Of a stretch of DNA of 64,000 nt, positions 52,984 to 62,656 are shown piece by piece. The DNA lies in contig NZ_NFUT01000001.1 in NCBI RefSeq assembly GCF_002127215.1, positions 248,001-312,000 on the forward strand, read 5' to 3'. Both the position numbers and the translations under genes were made by a program. The notes under the pieces were generated by a model, which did no database searches, was not told the origin of the DNA, and was given only the letters and a program-made list of their open reading frames with translations. Position 1 is the first letter of the stretch. Each line of letters starts with the position of its first letter. The DNA comes from Hydrogenophaga sp. IBVHS2 (GTDB lineage: Bacteria; Pseudomonadota; Gammaproteobacteria; Burkholderiales; Burkholderiaceae_C).

Positions 52984-54351
52984 ATGCCCCTCTTCAAGAC
53001 CCTTGCCCGACACGCGCTGATGGCCGGACTGCTGGCCGCCGGCATCGGCACGGCGCAGGCCGCCATCCCCATCGAACACTGGACCCAGCCCTCGGGCGCC
53101 CGGGTGTACCTGGTGCGCAGTCCCACCATCCCGATGCTGGACGTGCAGATCGATTTCGACGGCGGCAGCCGGCGCGAGCCCGCCCGACAGGCCGGTCTGG
53201 CCGCGGTCACGGCGGGCCTGCTCTCGGGCGGGGTGGCCGCGCAGGGAGCCCAGCCGGCGCTGGACGAGAACGCCCTGAGCGAAGCCTGGGTCGATCTGGG
53301 GGCGCAGTTCGGCGCCAGTGCCGGCAGCGACCGCTTCACCCTGCAGCTGCGCACCCTGACCCAGCCCGATCTGCTGGAGCGTGCGGTGGCCCTGGCCGCG
53401 CGCCAGATGGCCGCACCGGCCTGGCCGCAGGCCGTCTGGCAGCGTGACCGCGAGCGCCTGCTGGCCGCCCTGCAGCAGGCCGAGACCCGGCCCGCCACGC
53501 TGGCGGCGCGCACCTTCTCGCAATCGGTGTTCGGTGACCACCCCTACGGCCGACAGCCCACGGCCGACACCTACCGGGCCATCGCCATCGACGACATGCG
53601 CGACTTCTACCGCCGCCATGCCTCGGCCTGCCGGGCGCAGGTCACGCTGGTGGGCGCCATCGACCGGGCGCAGGCCGAGCGGATCGCCCGGCGCCTGATG
53701 GCCGCCATCGAACCGCATGGCTGCGCGCCGCTGCCGGCCGTGCCCGAGGTGGCTCCGCTGAACAGCAGCGTGGAGCGCTGGCTGCCCTTTGCCGGCGCGG
53801 CCCAGGCCCAGGTGCTGATCGGCCAGCCCGGCATCGCCCGCAACGACCCGGACTTCTTCCCGCTGTTCGTGGGCAACTACATCCTGGGCGGCGGCGGTTT
53901 CGTCTCGCGCCTGACCACCGAGGTGCGCGAGAAGCGCGGCCTGAGCTACAGCGTCTACAGCTACTTCTCGCCCGGTCGGCATGCCGGGCCGTTCCAGATC
54001 GGCCTGACCACCCGACCCGACCAGGCGCGCCAGGCGGTGCAGGTGGCACGCGACGTGGTGCAGCGCTTCGTGCAGGACGGCCCGACCGACACCGAACTGC
54101 AGGGCGCGAAGGACTTCCTCATCAATGGTTTCGGCCTGCGCATCGACAGCAACCGCAAGCTGCTCGACAACGTGGCCAACATCGCCTGGAGCGGTCTGCC
54201 GCTGGACTACCTCGACACCTGGACCGACCAGATCCGCCGCGTGACCCGGGCCGACATCCAGCGGGCCTTCGCCCGGGTGGTGCAGCCCGATCGCATGGCC
54301 ACCGTGGTGGTGGGTGTGCCGGCCGAGTCCCCGCAGGCCTCGGCCCGGTAA
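52984..54351 (+). CDS. M16 family peptidase-like protein (non-catalytic subunit)
   Basis: 455-aa exported M16 paralogue (signal ending GTAQA). Where the partner has HVLEH this protein has RQAGLAAVTAGLLSGG, with no zinc ligands. The C-terminal half keeps the substrate-clamp blocks ILGGGGFVSRLTTEVREKRGLSYSVYSYF. Such pairs of one active and one inactive M16 subunit are common in proteobacteria. Translation is probably coupled to the upstream subunit. Confidence 0.92.
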   Translation: MPLFKTLARHALMAGLLAAGIGTAQAAIPIEHWTQPSGARVYLVRSPTIPMLDVQIDFDGGSRREPARQAGLAAVTAGLLSGGVAAQGAQPALDENALSEAWVDLGAQFGASAGSDRFTLQLRTLTQPDLLERAVALAARQMAAPAWPQAVWQRDRERLLAALQQAETRPATLAARTFSQSVFGDHPYGRQPTADTYRAIAIDDMRDFYRRHASACRAQVTLVGAIDRAQAERIARRLMAAIEPHGCAPLPAVPEVAPLNSSVERWLPFAGAAQAQVLIGQPGIARNDPDFFPLFVGNYILGGGGFVSRLTTEVREKRGLSYSVYSYFSPGRHAGPFQIGLTTRPDQARQAVQVARDVVQRFVQDGPTDTELQGAKDFLINGFGLRIDSNRKLLDNVANIAWSGLPLDYLDTWTDQIRRVTRADIQRAFARVVQPDRMATVVVGVPAESPQASAR

Positions 54352-54360
54352 GCTCGGGGC

Positions 54361-54981
54361 ATGTCCTCGCCATCGCCCCGCCGCCCCCGCACGCCCACCC
54401 CCCGATCCGCCACCGCCCAGGCGCCGCACGAGGTGCGCATCCTGGGCGGGTTGTGGAAGCGCAGCAAGCTGCCGGTGGCCGATCTGCCCGGGCTGCGACC
54501 CACGCCGTCGCGGGTGCGCGAGACCCTGTTCAACTGGCTCGGTCAGGACCTGACCGGCCTGCGGTGCATCGACGCCTTTGCCGGCACCGGCGCGCTCGGC
54601 CTGGAAGCCGCGTCGCGCGGCGCCGCCGAGGTGGTGATGGTGGAGCAGGCGCCGGCCCTGATCGCGTCGCTGCAGGGCCTCTGCGGTCGGCTCAAGGCCT
54701 CCACCGTGCGCGTGGAGCGCGGCGACGGCCTCGCTGCGTTGAAGCAGCGTGCCGGCCAGGGCTGGGATGTGGTCTTCCTCGATCCGCCTTTCGAGGCCGA
54801 AGCCCTGTTCCTGCCGGCCCTGCAGGCGGCAGCCGCCGCCATCGGTCCGCAGGGGCTGGTGTACCTCGAAGCCCCGCGCGACTGGACCGATGCCGAGCTG
54901 GTGCCGCTGGGTCTGGAGCGCCATCGCCACGCCCGTGCCGGCGCTGTGGCCTTTCACCTGCTGAAGCCCTCGGGCGGATAA
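54361..54981 (+). CDS. rsmD: 16S rRNA (guanine(966)-N2)-methyltransferase
   Basis: 206-aa RsmD. A low-complexity basic N-terminus precedes VRILGGLWKRSKLPVAD and the helix TPSRVRETLFNWLG, SAM motif I CIDAFAGTGALGLEAASRGA and the catalytic DPPF in VVFLDPPFEA. It methylates G966 in assembled 30S subunits. It sits 9 bases after the M16 pair and 7 bases before coaD, the common rsmD-coaD order. Confidence 0.95.
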   Translation: MSSPSPRRPRTPTPRSATAQAPHEVRILGGLWKRSKLPVADLPGLRPTPSRVRETLFNWLGQDLTGLRCIDAFAGTGALGLEAASRGAAEVVMVEQAPALIASLQGLCGRLKASTVRVERGDGLAALKQRAGQGWDVVFLDPPFEAEALFLPALQAAAAAIGPQGLVYLEAPRDWTDAELVPLGLERHRHARAGAVAFHLLKPSGG

Positions 54982-56411
<1,430 letters not shown>

Positions 56412-56426
56412 GGGGCGCGATTATCC

Positions 56427-56454
56427 AAAACAAAGGCCCGCATGAGCGGGCCTT
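56427..56454 (-). terminator. Rho-independent terminator after rplY
   Basis: AAGGCCCGC (56433-56441) pairs with GCGGGCCTT (56446-56454) around a 4-base loop. Read on the minus strand it is followed by TTTGTTTT. It lies between rplY and pth, so pth expression would depend on read-through or its own promoter. Confidence 0.8.
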
Positions 56455-56471
56455 CGTGAGCGAAGAGCAGT

Positions 56472-56502
56472 GTTCCGGCGCCGGGCTGCCCCAGGCCGGA
56501 AC
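56472..56502. repeat. Inverted repeat in the rplY 3' region
   Basis: GTTCCGGC (56472-56479) and GCCGGAAC (56495-56502) form a perfect 8-base stem with a 15-base loop, just past the rplY stop and before the intrinsic terminator. It could protect the rplY mRNA end; function is not evident. Confidence 0.5.
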
Positions 56503-56509
56503 GTCCGCC

Positions 56510-57130
56510 TCACTTCTTCTTTTTCTTCTTGTCGTCGGCCGGAGCGGCGACCGGAGCGGCCACCACTTCCTCGACCGGCTCCACCACGGTGGCCACGGTG
56601 ATGTTGGTGCGGCCATGGGTGACCAGCTTGATGCCCTTGGGCAGCTGGATGTCACCGGTGTGGATGGTGGCGCCCTTTTCGACCTTGCTCAGATCGATGG
56701 TGATGTGCTCGGGCAGCTGGGTGGCCAGGCACTCGATCTCGATCTCGGTCATCACGTGGTTGATCAGGCACTTGTCGTTCTTGACGGCCGGCGACTCTTC
56801 GGCACCCACGAAATGCAGGGGCACTTTCTTGCGCAGGCGGGTCTTCTCGTCGACGCGCTGGAAGTCCACGTGCAGGACTTGCGGCTTGTACGGGTGGTAC
56901 TGGACATCGCGCAGCAGCACCTTGTGCACGGTGCCGGCGAGTTCCATGTCCAGGATGGACGAGTGGAACGCCTCTTTCTTCAGGGCGTGCCACAGGGCGT
57001 TGTGATCGAGTTCGATGGTGACGGCCGGGGCGGTGCCACCAAAGACGATACCGGGCGCGCGACCGGTGTTGCGCAGACGGCGGCTCGCACCCGTACCCTG
57101 CTTGGCGCGCTCAAAAGCGACGAATTGCAT
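56510..57130 (-). CDS. rplY: 50S ribosomal protein L25 (Ctc form)
   Basis: 206-aa two-domain L25/Ctc protein. The 5S rRNA-binding N-domain ([30 protein letters not shown]) is followed by the TL5 C-domain and a Lys-rich tail (DDKKKKKK). GGAG lies 6 bases before ATG 57130. It follows prs, and the pair prs-rplY is conserved. Confidence 0.96.
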   Translation of the reverse strand: MQFVAFERAKQGTGASRRLRNTGRAPGIVFGGTAPAVTIELDHNALWHALKKEAFHSSILDMELAGTVHKVLLRDVQYHPYKPQVLHVDFQRVDEKTRLRKKVPLHFVGAEESPAVKNDKCLINHVMTEIEIECLATQLPEHITIDLSKVEKGATIHTGDIQLPKGIKLVTHGRTNITVATVVEPVEEVVAAPVAAPADDKKKKKK

Positions 57131-57217
57131 GACTGACTCCTGTGGAGGGGTTCCGCGACCAGAACGCCTCGGGTTGAAAAAGGCCGCACCCCAGGGGCAC
57201 GACCTGCTTTTGTCACC

Positions 57218-58192
57218 TCAGAACAGATTGTCCTGATCGGCGAACAAACTCATGACCGACTCGCCCGAGGCGATGCGCGCGATGGTTTCGGCCATCAGCG
57301 GCGCCACCGAGAGCTGGCGGATCTTGCCGCAGGCCTGGGCGGACTGCGACAGGGGAATGGTGTTGGTCACGACCACCTCGTCCAGCGCGTTGCCCTTGGC
57401 AATGCGCTCGATGGCCGGGCCCGAGAAGATGGGGTGGGTGCAGTAGGCGTACACGTTCTTGGCGCCGCGCTCCTTTAGCACCTCGGCCGCCTTCACCAGC
57501 GTGCCGGCGGTGTCGATCATGTCGTCCATGATCACGCAGTTGCGGCCTTCGATGTCGCCGATGACGTGCATCACTTCGGACACGTTGGCCTTGGGCCGGC
57601 GCTTGTCGATGATGGCCATGTCGCAGCCCAGCTGCTTGGCCAGCGCGCGGGCCCGCACCACACCGCCCACATCGGGCGAGACCACCAGCAGGTCTTCGTA
57701 GTTCTTGGTGCGCAGGTCGCCCAGCAGCACCGGCGAGGCGTAGATGTTGTCGACCGGAATGTCGAAGAAGCCCTGGATCTGGTCGGCGTGCAGGTCCATG
57801 GTCAGCACCCGGTTGACACCCACGGTCTGCAGCAGGTTGGCCACCACCTTGGCCGAGATCGGCACGCGGGCCGAACGGGGGCGGCGGTCCTGGCGGGCGT
57901 AGCCGAAATACGGAATGACGGCGGAGATGCGTTCGGCCGACGCGCGCTTGAGCGCGTCCACCATGATGAGCAGCTCCATCAGGTTCTCGTTGGTGGGCGC
58001 GCAGGTGGACTGGATCACGAACACGTGGCGGGCGCGCACGTTCTGGGTGATCTCGACCGTGACTTCCCCGTCGGAGAAACGGCCCACGTTGGCCGCACCG
58101 AGCTGCGTGCCCAGGTGCTGGGCGATCTCGGCCGCCAGCACCGGGTTGGCGTTGCCGGTGAAGATCATGAAATCCGGGGGTTGAACCTGCAT
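57218..58192 (-). CDS. prs: Ribose-phosphate diphosphokinase
   Basis: 324-aa PRPP synthase, which transfers diphosphate from ATP to ribose 5-phosphate for nucleotide, His and Trp synthesis. Motifs are [44 protein letters not shown], the PRPP loop [13 protein letters not shown] and the ATP-site [13 protein letters not shown] 58192 gives the family N-terminus. A terminator lies between it and the upstream tRNA gene, so it probably also has its own promoter. Confidence 0.97.
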   Translation of the reverse strand: MQVQPPDFMIFTGNANPVLAAEIAQHLGTQLGAANVGRFSDGEVTVEITQNVRARHVFVIQSTCAPTNENLMELLIMVDALKRASAERISAVIPYFGYARQDRRPRSARVPISAKVVANLLQTVGVNRVLTMDLHADQIQGFFDIPVDNIYASPVLLGDLRTKNYEDLLVVSPDVGGVVRARALAKQLGCDMAIIDKRRPKANVSEVMHVIGDIEGRNCVIMDDMIDTAGTLVKAAEVLKERGAKNVYAYCTHPIFSGPAIERIAKGNALDEVVVTNTIPLSQSAQACGKIRQLSVAPLMAETIARIASGESVMSLFADQDNLF

Positions 58193-58219
58193 GTTGATCC
58201 CAGCTTCGCGTCGGCGATG

Positions 58220-58250
58220 AAAAAGCCGCCCTGCAGGGTATGCAGGCGGC
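58220..58250 (-). terminator. Rho-independent terminator between tRNA-Gln and prs
   Basis: On the minus strand, GCCGCCTGCA pairs with TGCAGGGCGGC (one bulged G) around TACCC, then a run of five T. It lies 36 bases after the tRNA 3' end and 28 bases before the prs start. It should end tRNA-Gln transcripts or act as an attenuator for prs. Confidence 0.78.
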
Positions 58251-58285
58251 CTGGAGGTCACGTGAACCGTGATGCAAAAAAGGTT

Positions 58286-58362
58286 TGGCAGGGGAGGAAG
58301 GACTCGAACCCTCGCATGCCGGAATCAAAATCCGGTGCCTTTACCAACTTGGCGACTCCCCT
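58286..58362 (-). tRNA. tRNA-Gln (anticodon TTG)
   Basis: Minus-strand sequence folds as a tRNA: acceptor AGGGGAG pairs with CTCCCCT, anticodon stem CCGGA-TTTTGAT-TCCGG carries anticodon TTG (reads CAA, glutamine), T-arm loop TTCGAGT, and an encoded 3' CCA at 58288-58286. Its place between ispE and prs is the conserved one. Confidence 0.96.
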
Positions 58363-58413
58363 ACGCAGGACATCTGGCTGGCTTGCGCCCGTCAGACGAC
58401 CGATATTGTCGCA

Positions 58414-58425
58414 GGTTGCGCAACC
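58414..58425. promoter_or_regulatory. Perfect 12-base palindrome upstream of tRNA-Gln
   Basis: GGTTGCGCAACC is a perfect palindrome between the ispE stop and the tRNA-Gln 5' end, about 50 bases upstream of the tRNA. It could be a protein-binding site at the tRNA promoter. No matching site was noticed elsewhere in the window. Confidence 0.3.
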
Positions 58426-58451
58426 ACCGCGCCGGCTGCTTCAGCGACCTG

Positions 58452-59369
58452 TCAGTCGCTGGCCCAACCAGCCAGGGGATGCACATCCCTGATGCTGCAG
58501 ACCCGGGTGATCCAGCCGGCTTCGGGTGGCACCGGGGTCGAATCCCCTGACCATCCTTCCGGCAGCACCGCGAAAACCGCCGTGCCCGAACCACTCATGC
58601 GCCCTTGCAACCCCAGGCCCTGAAGCCATTCGATGCAGAGCCCGACATCCGGGCAGAGCGCTTGTGCAACGGGTTGCAGGTCGTTGTGTCCCCACGCCAG
58701 AAGTGGCTCCAGGTGGTGGACTCGCCAGCTTGCTACCCCGTCTTGTGCGTCGTTTGCAGCAAAGCCTTGGAGTATAGCAGTTTTTGTGTCCCTTTTGAGC
58801 TCGGGCGAGCTGAAGATGCGTTGCGTCGAGGCACCGGTCGGCGGCTTGACCAGCAGCAGACGGGCCGACGGCAGCCGCAAGGGCGTGATCTGCTCACCGA
58901 TGCCTTCGACCCAGGCCGAATGTCCGCCCACGAAGAAGGGCACATCGGCGCCCAGCGTGACGCCGATGTCCATGAGCGCGCGGCGCGTCAGGCCCAGACT
59001 CCACAGCCGGTTGAGGGCCAGCAGGGTGGACGCTGCGTCGGATGACCCGCCCCCCAGACCCGCTTCGGCCGGCAGATGCTTGTGCAGCGTGATGTCCACG
59101 CCCTGTGTGCATCCGGTGGCGGCCTGCAGTGCCCGGGCGGCGCGCACGCACAGATCGTTGTCGGGCAGCAGCCCCGGGGTGCTGTCGTGGCGGATCACCC
59201 GGCCATCGTCGCGCCAACCGAAATCCAGCCGGTCGCACCAGTCGGTCAGCGCAAAGACCGACTGCAGCAGGTGGTAGCCGTCCGGGCGCCGGCCGGTCAC
59301 ATGCAGGAACAGGTTGACCTTGGCAGGCGCCGGAACGCCCAGCAGGTGAGAGAGGGCAGGCGGATTCAA
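58452..59369 (-). CDS. ispE: 4-diphosphocytidyl-2-C-methyl-D-erythritol kinase
   Basis: 305-aa GHMP kinase of the MEP pathway. The N-terminal APAKVNLFLHVTGRRPDGYH, the ATP loop LPAEAGLGGGSSDAAS and the C-terminal GRMSGSGTAVFAVL are all present. It follows lolB with a four-base overlap (lolB-ispE is conserved) and precedes tRNA-Gln. It works in the same pathway as dxs at the left end of the window. Confidence 0.96.
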   Translation of the reverse strand: MNPPALSHLLGVPAPAKVNLFLHVTGRRPDGYHLLQSVFALTDWCDRLDFGWRDDGRVIRHDSTPGLLPDNDLCVRAARALQAATGCTQGVDITLHKHLPAEAGLGGGSSDAASTLLALNRLWSLGLTRRALMDIGVTLGADVPFFVGGHSAWVEGIGEQITPLRLPSARLLLVKPPTGASTQRIFSSPELKRDTKTAILQGFAANDAQDGVASWRVHHLEPLLAWGHNDLQPVAQALCPDVGLCIEWLQGLGLQGRMSGSGTAVFAVLPEGWSGDSTPVPPEAGWITRVCSIRDVHPLAGWASD

Positions 59370-59857
59370 GGCAGGACGAGGATGCGCAGTTCGGCGGCGG
59401 GCTGGGGCGATCGGCGCCGGGCCTGGATGCGACCGTCGGCGAAGCCGGCCAGATCGGCCTGCCAGCCGGCCGCCTCGGTGCTGGCCCCGCGCAGCCAGTC
59501 GAACAGCGCCTGCACCGGCACGGCGGTGCCGGTGAGCTCGGTGGTGAGTTCGTCCAGGCTGCCGCGCCGCGTGACCTGATCACCCTGCCTCAGTTCCGCG
59601 CCTTGCGGCGACCACAGCACCTGGGCCAGCGCCTGGCCGAGCGGGGAGGTCAGCAGCAGTTCGCCGGCGCTGGCCGAACCCCGCAGCTCGAAGCCGGCCG
59701 CAAACGACTGCGGACGGCTGCTGTCCACCTTCAGGGCGAGCCGGCCGTACCAGACGTCGGGGCCGGCATCGGCCGGCCGGGGCGGCGTGGCGCAACCGGC
59801 GAGCAAGGCGGTCAGCGCCAGTGCGGCCAGCCACTGCCGGCGCCCGCATGGCTTCAT
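59366..59857 (-). CDS. lolB: Outer membrane lipoprotein insertion factor LolB
   Basis: 163-aa lipoprotein (signal ending LLAG-Cys, then ATPPRPADAG) that accepts lipoproteins from LolA and inserts them in the outer membrane. Blocks include VWYGRLALKVDSS, GFELRGSASAGELLLTSPLG and FDWLRG. It is short for the family (usually 190-210 aa) but in the conserved position between a TPR-protein gene and ispE, overlapping each by four bases. Confidence 0.88.
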   Translation of the reverse strand: MKPCGRRQWLAALALTALLAGCATPPRPADAGPDVWYGRLALKVDSSRPQSFAAGFELRGSASAGELLLTSPLGQALAQVLWSPQGAELRQGDQVTRRGSLDELTTELTGTAVPVQALFDWLRGASTEAAGWQADLAGFADGRIQARRRSPQPAAELRILVLP

Positions 59858-61656
59858 GGCTGGACCTGCAGGCGCTTGAGGGTGGAGAGCAGCGTCTCGT
59901 TGTCGGACGCGGTGATCAGCCCCTCGCGCCAGATCTTGCGGGCTTCGTCGCGGCGGCCGGCCACCCACAGCGCCTCACCCAGGTGGGCAGCGATCTCGGC
60001 GTCGGGACGCTTGCGGTAGGCGGCACTCAGGATCTCGATGGCGCGCGGCAGGTTGCCCAGCCGGAACTCCACCCAGCCCAGGCTGTCCTGGATGAAGGGA
60101 TCGTCCGGCGCCATGGACAAGGCCTTCTCGATCAGGGCTTTGGCTTCGGGCAGGCGCTGGTTGCGGTCCGCCAGCGAGTAGCCCAGGGCGTTGTAGGCGT
60201 GGTGGAAGTCGGGTTTGCGGCGGATGAGTTCGCGCAGCAGGCGCTCCATGTCGGCCATGCGGTCGGCCTTCTCGGCCACCATGGCCTGCTCGTAGAGCAG
60301 GTCGGGATCCTCGGGGAAGCGCCGCACGGCTTCGCCGTACACGTCGTAGGCTTCGCGGAAGGCCTTGAATTCGCGCAGCAGCTGCGCTTCGGCCAGCAGC
60401 TTCAGCCGTGCATCGCCCGGGCGGCGTTCCGGCTGGCTGCGCAGCAGCGCACGGCCTTCGGCCATGCGGCCCTGGCGGGCCAGCAGCGAGGCGCGGCGCA
60501 CCTGGGCGGCCATCACGTCATCCGGACTCTCGATGCGGTCCAGCCAGGCGCCGGCACCGGCAATGTCGCCCTGCTTCTCGGCCACCTGGGCCGCCATCAG
60601 GAAGGCCTGGGTCTGCAGGCGGCGCATGCGGGGATCGGTGGTGCCCTGGGTCAGCCGCAGGAACTGTCCCAGCGAGGCCTTGGCCTCCGCCAGCGCGTTG
60701 TCCTGCAGCTGGACGGATGCCAGCAGCAGCCAGGCCTCGGCCTCGTCGGGCTGGCGGGTGGTGAGGGACGCCAGTTCGCGTCGGGCATCGCCGTTGCGCT
60801 GCAGGTCGATCAGCAGACGGGCGTAGTTCAGGGCCACGGCGGTGTCGTTGGCGCTGCGCCGGCTGCTGGCATTGATCTGCCGCAGGATCAGCGGCTCGGC
60901 ATTGCTCTCGCCCCGCTCGAACAGCTCCAGCGCCAGCAGGGCCGGGTAGGGCGATGCCGGCTCGGCCGAGTGCCCCTGCCTGGCCGCTTCCAGTGCCGCA
61001 GCGTTGCGGTTCTGGGCCAGCTCCATGCGGCCGACGGTGGTCCAGGCCGCAGCAGCTGTCTCGGCCTGCGTGAGCGAGGGCGTGACCGCCTCGCGCACCA
61101 CGCTGGCCGCCAGGGCCTTGTCCTGAACCCGTGCGAAGGTCTGCGGGATGGCATTGATGGTGTCGCTGCGTTCGGCCGGCGGGGTGTCGCGGATGAGCTC
61201 GCGCAGCACCGGCCCGGTTTCGGCGACCCGGTTGAGGGCCAGCAGGATCTGCAGCACGAAACGGTCGGCTTCCAGGGAGCCGGGCAGCTCCTGGGCCCAG
61301 GCGCGGGCCGCCGCCAGCGCCGCATCGCCCGACCGGGCCTGCAGGGCCACCTCCACCGCGCGCTGGTAGAGCTGCGGGTCCCGGGCGCGGCGTGCGGCAT
61401 CCAGGATCAGCGAGTAGCCGGCGCCCGGATCGCCCTCGCGCACGTTCATCTCGCCCAGCAGCAGCTGGTAGAACAGGGGCGCATTCAGGGCCGAGTTCAC
61501 CACCGGCGCGGGCGCTGCCTCCGGGGCCGTCTGGGCCAGTGCATGCGAGCTGCCCCAGGCCAGCAGCAGGGCGACAGCCCATGACCGGCGACGGGCGCTC
61601 AGCGGACGTTGAAGCGGGCGCGATGCAGGGGCGGAGCCGGGAGAGGGACAGGTCAT
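59854..61656 (-). CDS. Tetratricopeptide repeat protein upstream of lolB
   Basis: 600-aa exported protein with a signal peptide ([17 protein letters not shown], about 26-42) and many TPR-like helical hairpins along its length. Clear ones are [40 protein letters not shown] and [21 protein letters not shown] near the C-terminus. It is the TPR protein regularly found upstream of lolB in Burkholderiales. A periplasmic scaffold role is likely, but no defined function is known to me. An internal ATG could start it later. Confidence 0.88.
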   Translation of the reverse strand: MTCPSPGSAPASRPLQRPLSARRRSWAVALLLAWGSSHALAQTAPEAAPAPVVNSALNAPLFYQLLLGEMNVREGDPGAGYSLILDAARRARDPQLYQRAVEVALQARSGDAALAAARAWAQELPGSLEADRFVLQILLALNRVAETGPVLRELIRDTPPAERSDTINAIPQTFARVQDKALAASVVREAVTPSLTQAETAAAAWTTVGRMELAQNRNAAALEAARQGHSAEPASPYPALLALELFERGESNAEPLILRQINASSRRSANDTAVALNYARLLIDLQRNGDARRELASLTTRQPDEAEAWLLLASVQLQDNALAEAKASLGQFLRLTQGTTDPRMRRLQTQAFLMAAQVAEKQGDIAGAGAWLDRIESPDDVMAAQVRRASLLARQGRMAEGRALLRSQPERRPGDARLKLLAEAQLLREFKAFREAYDVYGEAVRRFPEDPDLLYEQAMVAEKADRMADMERLLRELIRRKPDFHHAYNALGYSLADRNQRLPEAKALIEKALSMAPDDPFIQDSLGWVEFRLGNLPRAIEILSAAYRKRPDAEIAAHLGEALWVAGRRDEARKIWREGLITASDNETLLSTLKRLQVQP

Positions 61657-61748
61657 CGGCCCATGATAATGGAAGGCTTTCTGGCCCCCGGGGGCGCTCG
61701 GGCATCCGCCCGCGCTGCCGGCGGACCGTCGCCAGCCGAGGTGGATGC

Positions 61749-62564
61749 ATGCCCGAATTGCCCGAAGTCGAGGTCACCCGACGCAGTTTTGCCGAGCGCA
61801 TCAGCGGCGCCCGGGTGCAGTCGGTGCGCATGGGCAAGCCGCTGCGCTGGCCTCTGGGTGCCGATCCGGCGTCACTCGGCGGCCAGACGGTGCAGGGCGT
61901 GGACCGGCGCGGCAAGTACCTGCTGGTCCGCCTCGATGCCGCCGTGCTGCTGCTGCACCTGGGCATGTCGGGCAGCCTGCAGTTCGCGACCGATTTGCCG
62001 CCCCCCGGACCGCACGACCATTTCGATCTCCACACCGACCGCGGCCTGCTGCGCCTGCACGATCCGCGCCGTTTCGGGGCCGTGGTCTGCGTGCCCGATC
62101 TGGCCGACCCCCGGGCCCGCAAGCTGCTGGACGGGCTGGGTGTGGAGCCGCTGGAGGCCGGCTTCGATGCGGCGGGCTTCCACCGTGCGCTGCAGCAGCG
62201 CCGTGCCGCCATCAAGCAGGTGCTGCTGGCCGGCGACATCGTGGTGGGCGTGGGCAACATCTATGCGTCGGAGGCGCTGTTCATGGCCGGCATCCGGCCC
62301 ACCGTGCGGGCGGACCGCATCAGCCGGCCGCGCGCCGCCCGGCTGCATGCGGCCATCGTGCAGGTGCTGCACAAGGCGGTGGCGCTGGGCGGCAGCACGC
62401 TGCGCGATTTCTCCAGCGCCGAGGGGCAGAGCGGCTACTTCCAGCTCGATGCCCAGGTGTATGGCCGGGCGGGTGAGCCGTGCCGTGTGTGTGCCGCGAC
62501 GGTCCGCCAGATCCGCCAGGGCCAGCGGTCCACGTTTTTCTGTCCCGCCTGCCAGAAGCCCTGA
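61749..62564 (+). CDS. mutM: Formamidopyrimidine-DNA glycosylase
   Basis: 271-aa base-excision repair enzyme that removes 8-oxoguanine and opened purines. It begins [12 protein letters not shown] with catalytic Pro2 and Glu3; it has the Lys in HLGMSGSLQ's neighbourhood ([10 protein letters not shown]), the helix-two-turn-helix [14 protein letters not shown], and a C-terminal zinc finger [14 protein letters not shown]...CPAC. The frame is open upstream, but the catalytic Pro must follow the initiator, which fixes ATG 61749. It diverges from the TPR gene. Confidence 0.97.
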   Translation: MPELPEVEVTRRSFAERISGARVQSVRMGKPLRWPLGADPASLGGQTVQGVDRRGKYLLVRLDAAVLLLHLGMSGSLQFATDLPPPGPHDHFDLHTDRGLLRLHDPRRFGAVVCVPDLADPRARKLLDGLGVEPLEAGFDAAGFHRALQQRRAAIKQVLLAGDIVVGVGNIYASEALFMAGIRPTVRADRISRPRAARLHAAIVQVLHKAVALGGSTLRDFSSAEGQSGYFQLDAQVYGRAGEPCRVCAATVRQIRQGQRSTFFCPACQKP

Positions 62565-62613
62565 CGGCCGGTCGATCCGGGGGTTCGGGCCGCACACCCG
62601 GCCGGGTATCGGG

Positions 62614-62622
62614 TGCTATATT
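62614..62622 (+). promoter_or_regulatory. Possible extended -10 promoter (TGC-TATATT) of the dynamin-like gene
   Basis: TGCTATATT, an extended -10 element in otherwise GC-rich DNA, lies 34 bases before the dynamin-like ATG at 62657. The -35 at 17-18 bases upstream is poor, which an extended -10 can tolerate. Confidence 0.4.
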
Positions 62623-62656
62623 GATCCGCAGCCTGCCCGCGACCTTCATCACACCC

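Noticed and set aside
52984..54351. Second M16 gene as a broken pseudogene
   Set aside because: Absence of HxxEH is typical of the non-catalytic partner in two-subunit M16 systems; the frame is intact and the C-terminal clamp is conserved.
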